A stretch of 5,115 nucleotides of DNA from an uncultured Bacilli bacterium (lineage in GTDB: Bacteria > Bacillota_I > Bacilli_A > RF39 > UBA660). The DNA lies in NCBI GenBank assembly GCA_934148015.1, contig CAKPCU010000020.1:1-5115 (forward strand), in the 5' to 3' direction. Made by a program: the position numbers and the translations under genes. Below are positions 1-5,078 of the stretch, piece by piece (within the stretch, counting starts at the first letter, position 1; every line of letters begins with the position of its first letter). The notes below the pieces were generated by a model. The model ran no database searches. It saw only the letters and a program-made list of their open reading frames with translations, and was not told the origin of the DNA.

Positions 1-70
1 GATTAGTTAAATGGTATAATAATGGTCTCCAAAACCACTGTTGGGAGTTCGATTCTCTCATCCCCTGCCA
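1..70 (+). tRNA. trnW: tRNA-Trp (anticodon CCA), 5' end cut by the window edge
   Basis: Cloverleaf read directly from the sequence. The acceptor 3' strand ATCCCCT is at 60-66, discriminator G at 67 and encoded CCA at 68-70. The T arm is GGGAG/CTCTC (43-47/55-59) with loop TTCGATT. The anticodon loop CTCCAAA is at 27-33, with CCA as anticodon. The D stem is GTTA/TAAT (6-9/17-20), including one G-U pair. Only the last three bases of the 5' acceptor strand (GAT) are present, so four bases (expected AGGG) lie outside the window. The top pair of the anticodon stem is an A/C mismatch (22/38). The 3' half closely resembles Escherichia coli tRNA-Trp as I remember it. The gene delivers tryptophan at UGG, which is the only Trp codon used by the intact genes here. 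Confidence 0.96.
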
Positions 71-80
71 TTTGAAAGCA

Positions 81-105
81 AAGCGACTTTTTAAAGTCGT
101 TTTTT
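81..105 (+). terminator. Intrinsic terminator of the tRNA-Trp transcript
   Basis: A CGACTT/AAGTCG stem (84-89/94-99) with a four-base loop is followed at once by six T residues (100-105). It starts 13 bases after the mature tRNA end, which suits termination of the tRNA transcript. Confidence 0.8.
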
Positions 106-166
106 ATGCACTTTTTAACGAAAAACAATTATCCAAAAGACTACTGTTGTTATCTTCATATCATAC

Positions 167-186
167 TGGTGGCACTTTTGGTGGCA
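167..186. repeat. Tandem TGGTGGCA direct repeat, integrase arm-site-like
   Basis: TGGTGGCA occurs at 167-174 and again at 179-186, 12 bases apart, in an otherwise AT-rich gene-free stretch (106-295) beside the tRNA-Trp 3' end. Short direct repeats next to a tRNA 3' end are typical of arm-type binding sites of tyrosine integrases at att sites. No integrase gene is present here, so an att remnant is an inference. The rest of 106-295 shows no convincing gene: the only plus-strand open frame begins inside the terminator and has no ribosome binding site. Confidence 0.4.
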
Positions 187-295
187 AAAATATCAAATTA
201 CATCACTTTTATTTTGAAAAACAAACTAATAACTTATCTTCCTTAAGACCATTTTTGGAAATTTGATTTTTTCATTTCATACTATTTAAAAAAAT

Positions 296-326
296 AACTA
301 GATAGCATTAAATTTGTTATCTAGTT
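296..326 (-). terminator. Intrinsic terminator of the D,D-carboxypeptidase gene, possibly bidirectional
   Basis: AACTAGATA (296-304) pairs with TATCTAGTT (318-326) around a 13-base loop. On the minus strand the stem is followed by A and then seven T residues; on the plus strand it runs into TTTTT (325-329). It lies about 10 bases beyond the TAG stop of the minus-strand carboxypeptidase gene, so that gene is its likely owner, but it could stop transcription from both sides. Confidence 0.8.
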
Positions 327-334
327 TTTACTTT

Positions 335-1204
335 CTATAAAGCATAATATTCTTCTAATGTTAAATTGTTTTTTTTGATATATTTTGAAGCATTTTGACC
401 AACATATCTTAAATGCCATGGTTCATAAGAATAACCAGTTATGTTTTCTTTATCCTTTGGATATCTAATTATAAAACCATATAAATGAGCAATACTTTCT
501 AAATAATTAAACTTTTCTTTATCGTAGCCTTCATCTAGTATTTTTTCATCACTAGATAACACATAATCAAATGCTAAACCAGTATTATGCTCAGACTCTC
601 CCTTATTAGTAATATATTTTTTAGCATATTTTTCACCATATTTATTTGCATAACTCTTATATATTATAATTGAATCATTAAATGATCTAAAACCATTTTT
701 AATATTTATATAATAACCTTTTTTAGCTAAAGTATCTTTTAACTTTAAATAATTTTTATATGTTTCTTCTTCAAGTTTAATATTATCATAATAGTTATTT
801 TCTACTTTTACTAAGTTGTATGATGATACATTTTCTTCATTTATTGGATTAGCTTTATTTACTAAAACTTCATATTTTTTATTATAGTTAATATCAAATG
901 TAATTAAATCTTTACTATATTTATTAAGAAGTTCTTTATCATAAGTATCAATAGATACACTTTTTTGTTTTATTACGCTAGCATTAATTTTATCAATTGT
1001 ATTATCCATATAATAGGTTAAGCCAAAAAATATACCCATAATAAGTAGTGATAAAATTATAAAGTTTCTGATTATATATTTATACTTTTTTGGTTTTAAT
1101 TTTTCTTCGGCTTCTTTTAAAACTACTTTTTCAGCATCACTTTCAAATAAAAACTCTGTTTTACATTCATTAAAAGCATAATATTTACTTTTCTTATTAT
1201 TCAT
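335..1204 (-). CDS. Membrane-anchored D-alanyl-D-alanine carboxypeptidase, VanY/M15B family
   Basis: Predicted zinc D,D-carboxypeptidase that trims the terminal D-Ala from peptidoglycan stem peptides outside the membrane. With the start chosen here the protein has 289 residues. A charged cytoplasmic N-terminus comes first, then one membrane segment at about 44-66 (IIRNFIILSLLIMG...) acting as an anchor, then a linker. The catalytic domain starts near LVNKANPI (114-121) and carries GFRS (171-174). The first zinc motif is SEHNTGLAFD (204-213; ligands H206 and D213) and the second is EPWH (261-264; catalytic Glu, ligand His). These are the signature motifs of M15B peptidases. The start at 1204 is preferred over an in-frame ATG at 1225: GGTGGTGAT lies just upstream of it, whereas the 1225 start has no ribosome binding site and would leave a leader of only a few bases after the predicted promoter. 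The gene is divergent from the prenyl synthase gene. A vancomycin-resistance role is not indicated, since no other van gene is seen. Confidence 0.92.
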   Translation of the reverse strand: MNNKKSKYYAFNECKTEFLFESDAEKVVLKEAEEKLKPKKYKYIIRNFIILSLLIMGIFFGLTYYMDNTIDKINASVIKQKSVSIDTYDKELLNKYSKDLITFDINYNKKYEVLVNKANPINEENVSSYNLVKVENNYYDNIKLEEETYKNYLKLKDTLAKKGYYINIKNGFRSFNDSIIIYKSYANKYGEKYAKKYITNKGESEHNTGLAFDYVLSSDEKILDEGYDKEKFNYLESIAHLYGFIIRYPKDKENITGYSYEPWHLRYVGQNASKYIKKNNLTLEEYYAL

Positions 1205-1236
1205 ATAATCACCACCGACTACCATACTATAAATTC

Positions 1237-1245
1237 ATTGTATCA
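1237..1245 (-). promoter_or_regulatory. Extended -10 promoter of the carboxypeptidase gene
   Basis: Minus-strand TGATACAAT: the hexamer TACAAT at 1242-1237 with TGN in front. The -35 is poor (TTTTGT at 17-base spacing). Transcription would start near 1230, giving a leader of about 25 bases before the ATG at 1204. Confidence 0.5.
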
Positions 1246-1277
1246 CAAAAATAGTAAAAACAAAAGTGTGCGTTTTA

Positions 1278-1286
1278 TGATATAAT
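1278..1286 (+). promoter_or_regulatory. Extended -10 promoter of the prenyl synthase gene
   Basis: TGATATAAT with a perfect TATAAT at 1281-1286. There is no good -35 at the usual distance, so the TG extension probably compensates. The predicted start near 1293 leaves a short leader containing GAGGT (1302-1306), five bases from the ATG at 1312. Confidence 0.65.
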
Positions 1287-1311
1287 TATACGTAAGAAAA
1301 TGAGGTAGAAA

Positions 1312-2337
1312 ATGAATAAAAATTTATTACAAGAATGTAAAATAATAATAGAAAATAGAATAAATGAAATACTTGAAGGAGAGATAAAAAGGTACAAAGA
1401 TAATTGTTTTATCAAAGAGTCATTAGAAGAACTTAAAAGACTTTCTAAAGGTGGAAAAAGAGTTAGAGGGTACTTAATTAAGCTTGGACAAATGTTATTT
1501 GGTAAGGATGATGATTCTTATATTGATATAGCTGCTGCTATTGAAATATTTCAAACTGCCATATTAATACATGATGATGTAATAGATGAAGCTGATAAAA
1601 GAAGAGGATTAGATACGATTAATGCTAAGTACGCTGGACATATAGGAATATCTAAAGCTATTTGTATAGGTGATTTGGGATTTTTTATATCGTATAATAT
1701 TATTAATAATGCTAATATAAGTGATAATTTAAAAATAGAAATAATGAAAGTCTACTCAAAAACACTTTATAATACTGTAAATGGTGAAATAATAGATGTT
1801 GAGCTTCCACTTAAAAGTTTGGAGTATCATAAAAAGATGGATGATAAATTAATATATGATATATATGTTAATAAGACTGCGTGGTATACAATTATAGGTC
1901 CTATTTTAATAGGTGCTTCATCAGCTAACGCATCAAGTTTAGATAAAGAAAAATTAATGAAGATGGGAGAAAATTTGGGTATTGCTTTTCAAATAAAAGA
2001 TGATTTGCTTGGATTATATTCAGAAGATGATAGTATGGGTAAAACTTTAAATGATATAAAAGAGGGCAAACAAACTATTATTTATAAATATGCAATAGAT
2101 CATGCAAATAAAGAAGAAATAGAAATTATAAATAAATATTATGGAAATAGTTGTGTTACTATAGATGAAAATAAGATAATAACTGATTTATTTATTAAAC
2201 TTGGAGCTAAAGAAAATGCAGAAAAGTTAGAATTAGAATATACTAAAAAAGGTATAGATATTATAAATAGTATGGATGTAAAAAATAAAGATTTATTTAT
2301 GGATTTTGCTAATTATTTATTAAAAAGAAAGAATTAG
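1312..2337 (+). CDS. Trans-isoprenyl diphosphate synthase (polyprenyl synthetase family)
   Basis: Condenses isopentenyl diphosphate units onto an allylic diphosphate to make a linear all-trans prenyl diphosphate, probably for quinone or other lipid precursors. The 341-residue protein shows the full family signature. GGKR with a following R lies at 47-52 (substrate binding). The first Asp-rich motif is HDDVIDEADKRRG (87-99), with D88, D89 and D92 for Mg2+ and R97/R98. KT is at 188-189. The second Asp-rich region is FQIKDDLLG (226-234), followed by GKT at 243-245 and GKQT at 252-255. Residues -5 and -4 before the first motif are Ala and Ile, not aromatic, which in this family usually allows chains longer than C15. 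The DDLLG form of the second motif is more like GGPP synthases than the DD(V/I)LD of long-chain enzymes, so product length is left open. Ribosome binding site GAGGT precedes the ATG. No cis-prenyltransferase features. Confidence 0.92.
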   Translation: MNKNLLQECKIIIENRINEILEGEIKRYKDNCFIKESLEELKRLSKGGKRVRGYLIKLGQMLFGKDDDSYIDIAAAIEIFQTAILIHDDVIDEADKRRGLDTINAKYAGHIGISKAICIGDLGFFISYNIINNANISDNLKIEIMKVYSKTLYNTVNGEIIDVELPLKSLEYHKKMDDKLIYDIYVNKTAWYTIIGPILIGASSANASSLDKEKLMKMGENLGIAFQIKDDLLGLYSEDDSMGKTLNDIKEGKQTIIYKYAIDHANKEEIEIINKYYGNSCVTIDENKIITDLFIKLGAKENAEKLELEYTKKGIDIINSMDVKNKDLFMDFANYLLKRKN

Positions 2338-2453
2338 TATAATTATATTTAGCTGTGCATGTAGCTTTTTTCTATGAATTAATGGTAATTTTATCCTTTA
2401 ACTTATAAGTTGTTAAAAATATATCTAAATCACTTACATATTCTATAATAAAT
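2338..2453. other. Probable left boundary of the decayed mobile element
   Basis: This gene-free stretch separates the 3' end of the chromosomal prenyl synthase gene from the 3' end of a serine recombinase remnant. Large serine recombinase genes usually sit at one end of their element next to the attachment site, so the junction is inferred to lie here. A perfect 12-base palindrome AACTTATAAGTT is at 2400-2411, and TTTAAC/GTTAAA (2397-2402/2412-2417) makes an alternative stem; neither has a T tract. No repeat matching this boundary was found at the right side within the window. Confidence 0.3.
2351..2371 (+). terminator. Weak candidate terminator after the prenyl synthase gene
   Basis: AGCTGT/GTAGCT (2351-2356/2361-2366) can form four Watson-Crick and two G-U pairs around GCAT, and the stem runs into six T residues (2366-2371). 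The stem is short, but the position 13 bases after the TAG stop fits. Confidence 0.35.
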
Positions 2454-3062
2454 TTATTTGTTTCTTTTACAAAAAGACATACAATACTTTTGGTTGTCAA
2501 TTAGGAAGTCATAGTTTTTTCCTGTTTTTAAAATGAACTTAATTACATTTGGATTTTTATTTCCGTTTTCATCTATTTCTCCAACTATAATTTTATCAAT
2601 TAAATTCTTAAAACAATCTTCATTAAATTCTTCAAGTCTTGGAGTAGTATTTATTACTTCTTCAATTTTATTTAATCGTTTGATTTGTTTATCTTTATTT
2701 ATAATTTCACTTTTATAAGTATTTAAATTTTCACTCACTTCATCAATCTTACTTAATAATTCTTTTTCTTTCTTAATATAAGTATCATTATCTATTATTT
2801 TATCTAGTTTCATATCTACCAAATTAGATAATCTACCATTAAGTTTTGATTTTTCATTTTCAAGTCTTTTAATATCTTTTTCAAATCCTGTTTCTTCTGT
2901 CATCTTTTTAATTGCTGATAAAAGATTAATATTGTTAGTTGTTCTTACTTCATTTAATTTATTATATAATTCTACAAATATTTCTTGTAATAGACTTTCT
3001 CTAATAAATTTAGAATCTTCACAATCATATCTTTCTTGTGCTCTCCTTTGGCACACTTTATC
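2454..3062 (-). pseudogene. Large serine recombinase, C-terminal remnant (catalytic domain missing)
   Basis: The open frame encodes about 200 residues corresponding only to the end of a large serine recombinase. It begins inside the zinc-ribbon domain: CQRRAQERYDCEDS supplies the last Cys pair (residues 2 and 12, counted from the GTG at 3056), followed by the typical FIRESLL and YNKL helix. A long charged coiled coil (about 55-125) comes next, then the family's C-terminal stretch with LIDKIIVGEI (152-161) and IKFILKTG. The N-terminal resolvase domain with the catalytic Ser and the recombinase domain are absent. In frame upstream there are only two more codons before a TAG at 3065-3063, which lies inside the palindrome starting at 3062, so the break is sharp. 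The GTG has no convincing ribosome binding site, so expression is doubtful. It cannot catalyse recombination. It shows that an integrative element was once here. Confidence 0.8.
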
Positions 3063-3091
3063 CTAGTTGGCTTTGCCAACTAGGTAGTGTG
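3052..3091. repeat. Long interrupted palindrome at the recombinase break point
   Basis: CCTAGTTGGC (3062-3071) and GCCAACTAGG (3075-3084) pair perfectly around TTT. Outside this, CACACT (3052-3057) pairs with AGTGTG (3086-3091) after small unpaired gaps. No T tract follows on either strand, so this is not a standard terminator. It coincides with the truncation of the recombinase frame. It may be a small palindromic insertion repeat or a recombination scar. Confidence 0.75.
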
Positions 3092-3093
3092 TT

Positions 3094-3112
3094 ACTATAA
3101 TGGAATTATAGT
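3094..3112. repeat. Second hairpin, ACTATAAT-GGA-ATTATAGT
   Basis: A perfect 8-base inverted repeat (3094-3101/3105-3112) around GGA lies between the palindrome and the deformylase terminator. It has no T tract of its own. Together with its neighbours it makes three consecutive hairpins in about 105 bases. Confidence 0.55.
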
Positions 3113-3113
3113 T

Positions 3114-3157
3114 AAAAAAACGAGCCATTAGTTATGAAATTTCCTTTGGCTCGTTTT
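3114..3157 (-). terminator. Intrinsic terminator of the deformylase operon
   Basis: AAAACGAGCCA (3117-3127) pairs over 11 bases with TGGCTCGTTTT (3147-3157). The minus-strand transcript runs out into a tract of seven T residues (3120-3114). The 19-base loop is long for a terminator. It lies 14 bases after the deformylase stop codon. The plus strand has only four T residues, so minus-strand use is favoured. Confidence 0.8.
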
Positions 3158-3171
3158 AAAATTCTTTTAAT

Positions 3172-3807
3172 TTATTTTAATACTTTCTTTTTAGTTTGTT
3201 TTTGTTTAAGTAAGTCATATTCTCCAACTTCACAATATATTTTATATCCATGAGCTTGTCTCCAAGCTTTTCTTTCATCTCTAGATAGCATTAAAACTTC
3301 TTCAGCAATATCTATATGTAAAGTTCCATCAAGATGATCCATCTCATGTGATAATACAGTTGATTCAAACCCTTCAAAAGTTTCAGAATGTTTATTTCCT
3401 TCAATATCATAATATTCTAAATCAATTTTATATGGTCTTAACACTCTACCGCAATTATCTAAGCAACTAGCACAAGCTTCCCAATATTCAGTTAGTCCTT
3501 CTCTCTTAATAATAACAGGGTTTATTAAAACTCTTGCTTCATTATAGTTTTGTTCTTCATCTGTTGTCGAATCAGTTTGAATTTTATTGATAATATCTAA
3601 ATTTGTATTTTTTAAATAGACTAATCTTTTTGGAATACCTAATTGAATTGCAGCCATTGCCATAACTTCATTTTCTTTACAATATTGTTCTAGTATTTTT
3701 ATATCATTTTTCAAATCACTATCAGTTGCAATATCAACATCAACTGAAATTTGTCTTAAATATGGCTCATTATCAGCAATTGTAATGGATTTTAATTTAT
3801 TTCCCAT
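3172..3807 (-). CDS. def: Divergent peptide deformylase
   Basis: Metal-dependent hydrolase expected to remove the formyl group from N-formylmethionine of peptides in the cytoplasm. All three family motifs are present in this 211-residue protein. Motif I reads MAMAAIQLG (49-57), keeping the catalytic Gln (Q55) but lacking the usual first Gly. Motif II reads EACASC (110-115) instead of EGCLS, keeping the metal-ligand Cys (C112). Motif III is HEMDHLDG (154-161) with ligands H154 and H158 and catalytic E155. The Cys-to-His spacing (42) equals that of the E. coli enzyme (C90/H132, from memory), while motif I to II is about 17 residues longer, mostly an acidic insertion around 77-90. A basic C-terminal tail (KQKQTKKK) ends the protein. 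A strong AAGGAGGG ribosome site (3820-3813) lies five bases before the ATG. The gene is second in an operon, 26 bases after the unknown gene, and ends at its own terminator. It may be an accessory deformylase rather than the housekeeping copy. Confidence 0.88.
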   Translation of the reverse strand: MGNKLKSITIADNEPYLRQISVDVDIATDSDLKNDIKILEQYCKENEVMAMAAIQLGIPKRLVYLKNTNLDIINKIQTDSTTDEEQNYNEARVLINPVIIKREGLTEYWEACASCLDNCGRVLRPYKIDLEYYDIEGNKHSETFEGFESTVLSHEMDHLDGTLHIDIAEEVLMLSRDERKAWRQAHGYKIYCEVGEYDLLKQKQTKKKVLK

Positions 3808-3833
3808 TGTTTCCCTCCTTAATCCACTTATTA

Positions 3834-4409
3834 TTATCTTCTTTTTTTAATTAAACTATATCCTGGCTCATCTCTATATGGTTTTCCATCTTTAGTACAA
3901 CTTATACTGCTTAAATTGTCGTAAATAGACATTGGAATTATTTGAATTCCACCGCTACCATAACCAACACTCATTTTTTTCCAACCAAACAATTCTCTAT
4001 GATGTTCTAACCACCACTTATGAGTAATTAATTTTCTATGTATTTCATTTAAATCATTTTGTGTCAAATCCACTCCATATTTTAAATATTTTAATAATTC
4101 TTCTAGTTCTACATAATGATTAATTATAAATTCACTTTCAACATTAACTTTTGGTTGAATTCCCTCAATTGGATAATTAGTTGGTGTAGTATAAATCAAA
4201 TCGTTTGCCAAACCATCTTCATTTACATTAAAAAGCATTCCTCTGCAAACTATCCCACCAGATACAGAAAAACCTGTAATTCCTTGTTCAGCTAATTCTT
4301 CTTCAGTAACCACATTATCAAATTCATCAACTATTTGATAAGACATTCCAATTGTTTTTAACAATTGACCTGCACATATATCTTTTCTTGTAGCAACATA
4401 CTTTTTCAT
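3834..4409 (-). CDS. Hypothetical protein, partner of the deformylase in a two-gene operon
   Basis: I do not recognise this 191-residue protein. It has no signal peptide or membrane segment and looks like a soluble cytoplasmic protein. Visible features: an N-terminal ATRKDICAGQLL (6-17) vaguely like a SAF-type segment; a Gly/Val-rich stretch ITGFSVSGGIVCRGMLF (44-60) suggesting beta strands; an acidic helix VELEELLKYLKYG (100-112); an aromatic and His-rich stretch HKWWLEHHRELFGWKK (130-145); a glycine turn GYGSGG (149-154) followed by IQIIPM; and a basic end KKRR. ATG at 4409 is chosen for the AAGAAGGAAG ribosome site (4428-4419) and the promoter about 30 bases upstream. It ends with tandem TAA codons, 26 bases before the deformylase ATG, so the two are almost certainly cotranscribed. 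A role linked to formyl-Met processing is only a guess from context. The frame is intact although the flanking mobility genes are broken. Confidence 0.75.
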   Translation of the reverse strand: MKKYVATRKDICAGQLLKTIGMSYQIVDEFDNVVTEEELAEQGITGFSVSGGIVCRGMLFNVNEDGLANDLIYTTPTNYPIEGIQPKVNVESEFIINHYVELEELLKYLKYGVDLTQNDLNEIHRKLITHKWWLEHHRELFGWKKMSVGYGSGGIQIIPMSIYDNLSSISCTKDGKPYRDEPGYSLIKKRR

Positions 4410-4439
4410 AATACAAAACTTCCTTCTTTAGTGCATTTT

Positions 4440-4448
4440 ATTATATCA
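4440..4448 (-). promoter_or_regulatory. Extended -10 promoter of the unknown protein-deformylase operon
   Basis: Minus-strand TGATATAAT (4448-4440) contains a perfect TATAAT and repeats exactly the core of the prenyl synthase promoter. The nearest -35 candidate is TTCTAA (4467-4462), 16 bases away and weak. Predicted transcription starts near 4433, about 24 bases before the ATG. Confidence 0.65.
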
Positions 4449-4506
4449 TATTTTTAGCCATTTAGAACATTTTTTTGTTATTTGTTATATTTTTTATCAT
4501 AATTTA

Positions 4507-5016
4507 TTATAAACTTAAATCAAAATCATCTTCTTTACTTTTTTCGTAATCTTCATCTAGTTCATTATAATAAGATGTTTCATAATACCTCTCTTAACCT
4601 ACATAATCAAATAATTCATCTTCTTTTGTTGTTTCTACTGAAATATCAACAACATCTTTTTTCTTAAAGATTTTATTATCAAAATATTCCTTTGTTTCGT
4701 CCACAACAGCTTCTTTTATTAATTCACTGCCAAATTGTAATAACTTTCTAAAAAACTTCTTAATTGCTTTTAAAATACCATTTATTTTGCTAGTTAGTTC
4801 TGTGTTTTTCTTATTAAGTTTATTATTATTATTATTAAATTCTAAAACTTTAATTTCATTTTCATATAAAGTATTTTCTCGTTTTAAAGATTTATAACAT
4901 TTAGTATAACTATCAACTTCTTTATATACCTTTTCTAATTTAGGTTGTAAGTTCATTACATTTGTAGCATCCTCTATAACCTTATTCATTGTATTAAAAA
5001 TATAAAAGATTTGCAA
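4507..5016 (-). pseudogene. Plasmid mobilization protein (MobV/Pre type), C-terminal remnant with internal stop
   Basis: The 140-residue frame (5016-4594) resembles the C-terminal part of MobV/Pre relaxases of Firmicutes plasmids. It has a coiled-coil stretch (about 20-80), then IKKFFRKLLQFGSELIKE (85-102), VDETKEYFDN (105-114), and DVVDIS plus TTKEDELFDY (129-138), which I recognise as the conserved end of such proteins. The N-terminal relaxase domain with its metal-binding His residues and catalytic residue is missing, and the frame meets a TAG at 5037-5035. At the other end a TAA (4596-4594) interrupts it. The same frame then continues for 28 codons to a TAA at 4509-4507, encoding a Tyr- and acid-rich tail ending DDFDLSL, which looks like the original C-terminus. 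It is therefore decayed at both ends. The TTG at 5016 lacks a clear ribosome site and translation is doubtful. Family assignment is from memory of the motifs. Confidence 0.62.
4820..4837. repeat. TTA trinucleotide repeat, six units
   Basis: Six TTA units lie inside the mobilization remnant and encode five consecutive Asn residues on the minus strand (residues 61-65). Length changes by slippage would keep the frame. Confidence 0.7.
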
Positions 5017-5027
5017 AATTTTAATCT

Positions 5028-5065
5028 TAATACACTAGATCATAAAATAATACACTATATTAGTG
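5028..5065. promoter_or_regulatory. CACTA repeat cluster, possible operator
   Basis: TAATACACTA occurs at 5028-5037 and 5048-5057, exactly 20 bases apart. The second copy overlaps an inverted repeat CACTA-TAT-TAGTG (5053-5065) that ends just before the ribosome binding site of the gene beginning at 5079. Spacing near two helical turns and the position suggest a repressor operator. No convincing -35/-10 pair was found around it. Confidence 0.4.
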
Positions 5066-5078
5066 AAAGGTGATAAAA

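Noticed and set aside
72..266. Plus-strand open frame of 64 codons after the tRNA
   Set aside because: It starts at a TTG before the tRNA terminator hairpin, has no ribosome binding site, and its sequence resembles no protein; it is read through the terminator and the direct repeats.
191..295. Minus-strand integrase C-terminus overlapping the putative arm sites
   Set aside because: The three minus-strand frames are broken by stops every few codons and show no His-x-x-Arg or Tyr motif; only a short open piece is left.
335..1204. Vancomycin-resistance vanY gene
   Set aside because: The M15B motifs fit, but no vanH/A/X, vanR/S or related gene is visible, and housekeeping carboxypeptidases of this type are common.
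1205..1225. Seven-residue N-terminal extension of the carboxypeptidase from the upstream ATG
   Set aside because: There is no ribosome site before this ATG and the predicted transcription start is only a few bases away, whereas the downstream ATG has GGTGGTGAT at good spacing.
2533..2718. Plus-strand open frame of 61 codons
   Set aside because: It is the complement of the recombinase coiled-coil region; its Leu/Ile/Ser-rich translation is what an antisense reading of Lys/Asn/Glu-rich codons gives.
4820..4837. TTA triplet array as a possible CRISPR or phase-variation tract
   Set aside because: It is a plain trinucleotide repeat with no spacers; slippage would not shift the frame, and the gene is already broken.
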